NCBI GenBank assembly: GCA_036824265.1
Contig: DAITAL010000056.1
Location: 1-7,829 of the forward strand
DNA: 7,829 nt
Direction of reading: 5' to 3'
Source of the DNA: JAAYZB01 sp937958685
GTDB lineage: Bacteria > Bacillota_I > Bacilli_A > Izemoplasmatales > Hujiaoplasmataceae
The notes under the pieces are model-generated. The model was not told where the DNA came from. It did not search any database and saw nothing but the letters and a program-made list of their open reading frames with translations. The translations under genes were made by a program, and so were the position numbers. This document shows positions 6,140 to 7,829 of this stretch, piece by piece (the stretch's first letter is position 1; every line of letters begins with the position of its first letter).

Positions 6140-7144
6140 TTATTTTGAGTTAATAGCAAATGGAATCAATCCATTGGGCTGAGTTATCTTATAGACATCT
6201 TCGCAATGCATCACTTCACTGATGTTGGACGAATTATATACCCCATAATTTTCGATTACATGATTCAATGACGTGATTTCGTCTTCAGTCAAATTCTTAA
6301 AAGAATGATCCTTCTTAGGTATGAATCTTACCGATAAATTGTCACAAATCACGACTTCTTCGGATTTTATACCTTCCAAGTTGATGATTTTCCAATAGGA
6401 CCTTGGGACAGCTCCCTTAGGCATTGCATGATACAATAAGCCAGAAATTGCGTGTCCTTGATTATCAAAGTGGTATTTATCTCCATACCACAACATTTTT
6501 GCCAATTTCACTGAATACAATGGTTGCGCCTTGATTGCATAGTAATTAATCATGTCGACAACCTTGTTAAGATTTAACTCCCTATATCCGGAATAAATCC
6601 CGTCGACTATGGCGGCATATTCTGATTCAATTGAGCTGCGAAGATATTGATCTCCAGAGTTAGCGAATAATTTTGTGGCTGCGGAAAAGCTTTTATCATA
6701 GGTCCTCTTGCTAATCAAGTTCCTTCCCGCCTCAAGCAACTCAAGATACTTTTGCGGGTCTTCATCGATTATCCTGAGTAATTTGTCGTGAGCCTTGTCT
6801 TGAACCTGATGTGACTCATAACGGCCGATTGTTGCCTGCCCCCAACCAAGAAGTTCTGATAACTCTTTCTGGCTAATTGAGTATTTACCCCTTATGCCTG
6901 TAATTTCATCTGCTTTTAAAAGACCCATCTTTGTTCGATAGGCATTCTTCATAGAAAGATCGTTGGTTCTAAGCAATGCTTCGTCTTCGCTTAGGATGTC
7001 TGTGTTTTCGCAATACTCATAGACCGATGAAAAAGATACTTCGACATGCTTAAAAGTCGTTGTCTCTTCAAGAGATATTGTCTGCACTTCATGTTCTTGT
7101 AGGCATGCACCACATTGCTTTTTTATTCGCTCCAGGACATTCAT
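6140..7144 (-). CDS. Putative antitoxin: MqsA-like zinc finger/XRE HTH with SocA-like Panacea (DUF4065) domain
   Basis: A 334-residue protein that probably neutralises the toxin encoded just upstream and represses the operon. Residues 1-60 resemble the YgiT/MqsA zinc finger: CGAC (Cys11, Cys14) is present, but the second pair is reduced to CENT (Cys45, Thr48). Residues 67-130 are an XRE helix-turn-helix (ISQKELSELLGWGQATIGRYE), continuing HDKLLRIIDEDP as in MqsA-type antitoxins. Residues about 190-330 match the SocA-like/Panacea domain: KLAKMLWYGDKYHF, GLLYHAMPKGAVP, LTEDEITSLNHVIENYG, ISEVMH. Panacea domains are known as versatile antitoxin modules. The start is 10 nt after the toxin stop, and GGTGGAG just upstream overlaps that stop, so translation is probably coupled. 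Base composition is much AT-richer than in the corrinoid genes. Domain assignment is firm; the toxin partner assignment is inferred from position. Confidence 0.85.
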   Translation of the reverse strand: MNVLERIKKQCGACLQEHEVQTISLEETTTFKHVEVSFSSVYEYCENTDILSEDEALLRTNDLSMKNAYRTKMGLLKADEITGIRGKYSISQKELSELLGWGQATIGRYESHQVQDKAHDKLLRIIDEDPQKYLELLEAGRNLISKRTYDKSFSAATKLFANSGDQYLRSSIESEYAAIVDGIYSGYRELNLNKVVDMINYYAIKAQPLYSVKLAKMLWYGDKYHFDNQGHAISGLLYHAMPKGAVPRSYWKIINLEGIKSEEVVICDNLSVRFIPKKDHSFKNLTEDEITSLNHVIENYGVYNSSNISEVMHCEDVYKITQPNGLIPFAINSK

Positions 7145-7154
7145 AATACTCCAC

Positions 7155-7610
7155 CTACTCTAGATATGGAAAATCTTGTTTGCTCAATACTCGGTCAGAG
7201 AAATGGAATGACATGACATATATCTGGTCGTGTTGTACGCGGCAACTTGAGGAGATGATATCAACCCGCAATTTTATATAGACATGCTCAGGCTCATGAG
7301 CGTATTTTCGAGAAAAAACGCGCCACTCAGACCTGTCTGGATATAGGTTGTCCTTTATGGTGTGCCTATATTCTTTGAAATTCAGTGACTGCAATTCCCT
7401 TGCTATGGCTTCAACCGGTGACTCATCAGGGAATAGACAGGCAATCGTAAATCTATTTGTAAAACGGGGATTACGCCCTTTGTCAGAATCTCTGATTTTT
7501 TGGAATGTGATCGTTTTTGTTTTCTTTGCCATGACATAAGCAAGTCTCGAAAGAAACGATTTTACATCCTCTTTTGACTCAATTCTAGTGGAGTTTTCAT
7601 TTCCTAGCAT
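7155..7610 (-). CDS. Putative toxin, MqsR/RelE-like, partner of the Panacea-domain antitoxin
   Basis: A 151-residue basic cytoplasmic protein, probably a ribosome-dependent or free mRNA interferase. The C-terminal half follows the MqsR pattern: a helix with SLNFKEYRHTIKD, an aromatic/basic stretch EWRVFSRKY, the strand VYIKLRVD and the final strand IYVMSFHFSD, ending DFPYLE. In MqsR the corresponding region is Trp-Gln-Asp-Val-Tyr, VYLKI and VSF. The N-terminal half (NRFTIACLFPDESPVEAI) is not part of classical MqsR. Family membership rests on my reading of motifs, with no search. The ATG at 7608-7610 was chosen: GGAGAG lies upstream, though at a long spacing. The longer frame starts at 7658 inside a palindrome and lacks a ribosome binding site; it would add 16 hydrophobic residues. 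It is followed within 10 nt by the antitoxin, a toxin-first order as in mqsRA. Confidence 0.7.
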   Translation of the reverse strand: MLGNENSTRIESKEDVKSFLSRLAYVMAKKTKTITFQKIRDSDKGRNPRFTNRFTIACLFPDESPVEAIARELQSLNFKEYRHTIKDNLYPDRSEWRVFSRKYAHEPEHVYIKLRVDIISSSCRVQHDQIYVMSFHFSDRVLSKQDFPYLE

Positions 7611-7614
7611 GATG

Positions 7615-7643
7615 ATTATATCACTCTCCAATAAGAATATCAA
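7615..7643 (-). promoter_or_regulatory. Near-consensus promoter sequence immediately before the toxin ATG
   Basis: On the minus strand, TTGATA (7638-7643) and TATAAT (7615-7620) are 17 nt apart, with an extended -10 TGA. It is the best promoter match in the window. However, transcription would begin near 7608, inside the chosen toxin start codon, so it would give a leaderless or 5'-truncated toxin message, serve mainly the antitoxin, or be a chance match in AT-rich DNA. Confidence 0.4.
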
Positions 7644-7647
7644 CAAC

Positions 7648-7669
7648 TTTGGTATCATTTGATGCCAAA
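7648..7669. promoter_or_regulatory. 22-bp palindrome, candidate operator of the toxin-antitoxin operon
   Basis: TTTGGTATC (7648-7656) and GATGCCAAA (7661-7669) are reverse complements at 8 of 9 positions around a 4-bp spacer. It lies between the two promoter candidates and 4 bp from the -35 of the inner one. A dimer of the antitoxin's helix-turn-helix domain is the obvious binding partner; this is inference. Confidence 0.55.
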
Positions 7670-7735
7670 TTTTCAGACCTGTGGCTGCCTATTACTAGTA
7701 AAACCATAGAAAAAGATTATTAGAGAACAAATGCT

Positions 7736-7763
7736 ATTATACAATATATTATAAATTCTACAA
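7736..7763 (-). promoter_or_regulatory. Upstream promoter of the toxin-antitoxin operon
   Basis: On the minus strand, TTGTAG (7758-7763) and a perfect TATAAT (7736-7741) are 16 nt apart. Transcription would start near 7729, leaving a leader of about 120 nt that includes the 22-bp palindrome. The DNA here is AT-rich, so chance -10 boxes are possible; a second TATAAT lies at 7748-7753. The interval from 7670 to 7770 holds no gene. Confidence 0.5.
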
Positions 7764-7770
7764 GTGGATG

Positions 7771-7829
7771 AAAAAAAAGGGACTGTAAGGAAATGAAGAT
7801 TTGATTATCTTCATGGACTACACAGTCCC
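7771..7829 (-). terminator. Large bipartite hairpin with T-run, probable terminator of a gene beyond the right edge
   Basis: On the minus strand, GGGACTGT pairs perfectly with ACAGTCCC (7822-7829 with 7779-7786), and within it ATGAAGAT pairs perfectly with ATCTTCAT (7807-7814 with 7793-7800) around a 6-nt loop. An unpaired internal loop separates the two stems. Eight T follow (7771-7778). This is the form of an intrinsic terminator for a minus-strand gene to the right. The window ends exactly at the stem, so a mobile-element end or leader structure cannot be excluded. Confidence 0.55.

Noticed and set aside
7779..7829. Miniature transposable element with 8-bp terminal repeats
   Set aside because: GGGACTGT-type ends recall insertion-sequence termini, but there is no target duplication or second copy, and stem plus T8 is explained more simply as a terminator.
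1..7829. CRISPR array, tRNA, rRNA or transposase
   Set aside because: I saw no regularly spaced repeats, no tRNA- or rRNA-like segment and no transposase or integrase reading frame on either strand.

Overview
The window carries eight genes, all on the minus strand, so transcription runs from high to low coordinates. It appears to come from an anaerobic bacterium. The genes encode a cobalamin (corrinoid) methyl-transfer system with an iron-sulfur reactivating protein. Several strong Shine-Dalgarno sites and near-consensus sigma-70/sigma-A promoters suit a Firmicute-like or spirochaete-like host. I cannot name the genus. The left part (about 1-6080) is visibly GC-richer than the right part (about 6110-7829), which suggests the right end was acquired separately.

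Layout from right to left: (a) 7771-7829 is a large bipartite hairpin with a T-run, probably the terminator of a minus-strand gene lying beyond the right edge. (b) 7610-6140 is a two-gene toxin-antitoxin module: a small MqsR/RelE-like putative toxin, then an antitoxin with a degenerate zinc finger, an XRE helix-turn-helix and a SocA-like/Panacea (DUF4065) domain. It has its own promoter(s), a candidate operator and a terminator. (c) 6058-2667 is an accessory/regulatory operon: a cysteine-rich DUF2284 protein, a compact RACo/RamA-like ferredoxin-ASKHA corrinoid activator, and an AraC regulator with a PocR sensory domain, closed by a clear intrinsic terminator. (d) 2667-2569 is a regulatory interval with two palindromes and a promoter with a good -10 but poor -35. 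(e) 2568-1 is the catalytic operon: a corrinoid protein, a URO-D-family methyltransferase, and the first 278 codons of a maltose-type sugar ABC-transporter binding protein cut off by the left edge.

Proposed working model: the binding protein captures a substrate, perhaps a methylated carbohydrate or other methoxylated compound. The URO-D-family enzyme moves a methyl group to or from Co(I) of the corrinoid protein. When the cobalt is accidentally oxidised, the ferredoxin-ASKHA protein re-reduces it using ATP, possibly with the DUF2284 protein as electron partner. The PocR-AraC protein senses a small ligand and switches on the catalytic operon. The substrate, the second methyltransferase and the permeases are not visible here.

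There are no tRNA or rRNA genes, no CRISPR array and no transposase. Plus-strand open frames are shadows of the minus-strand genes.
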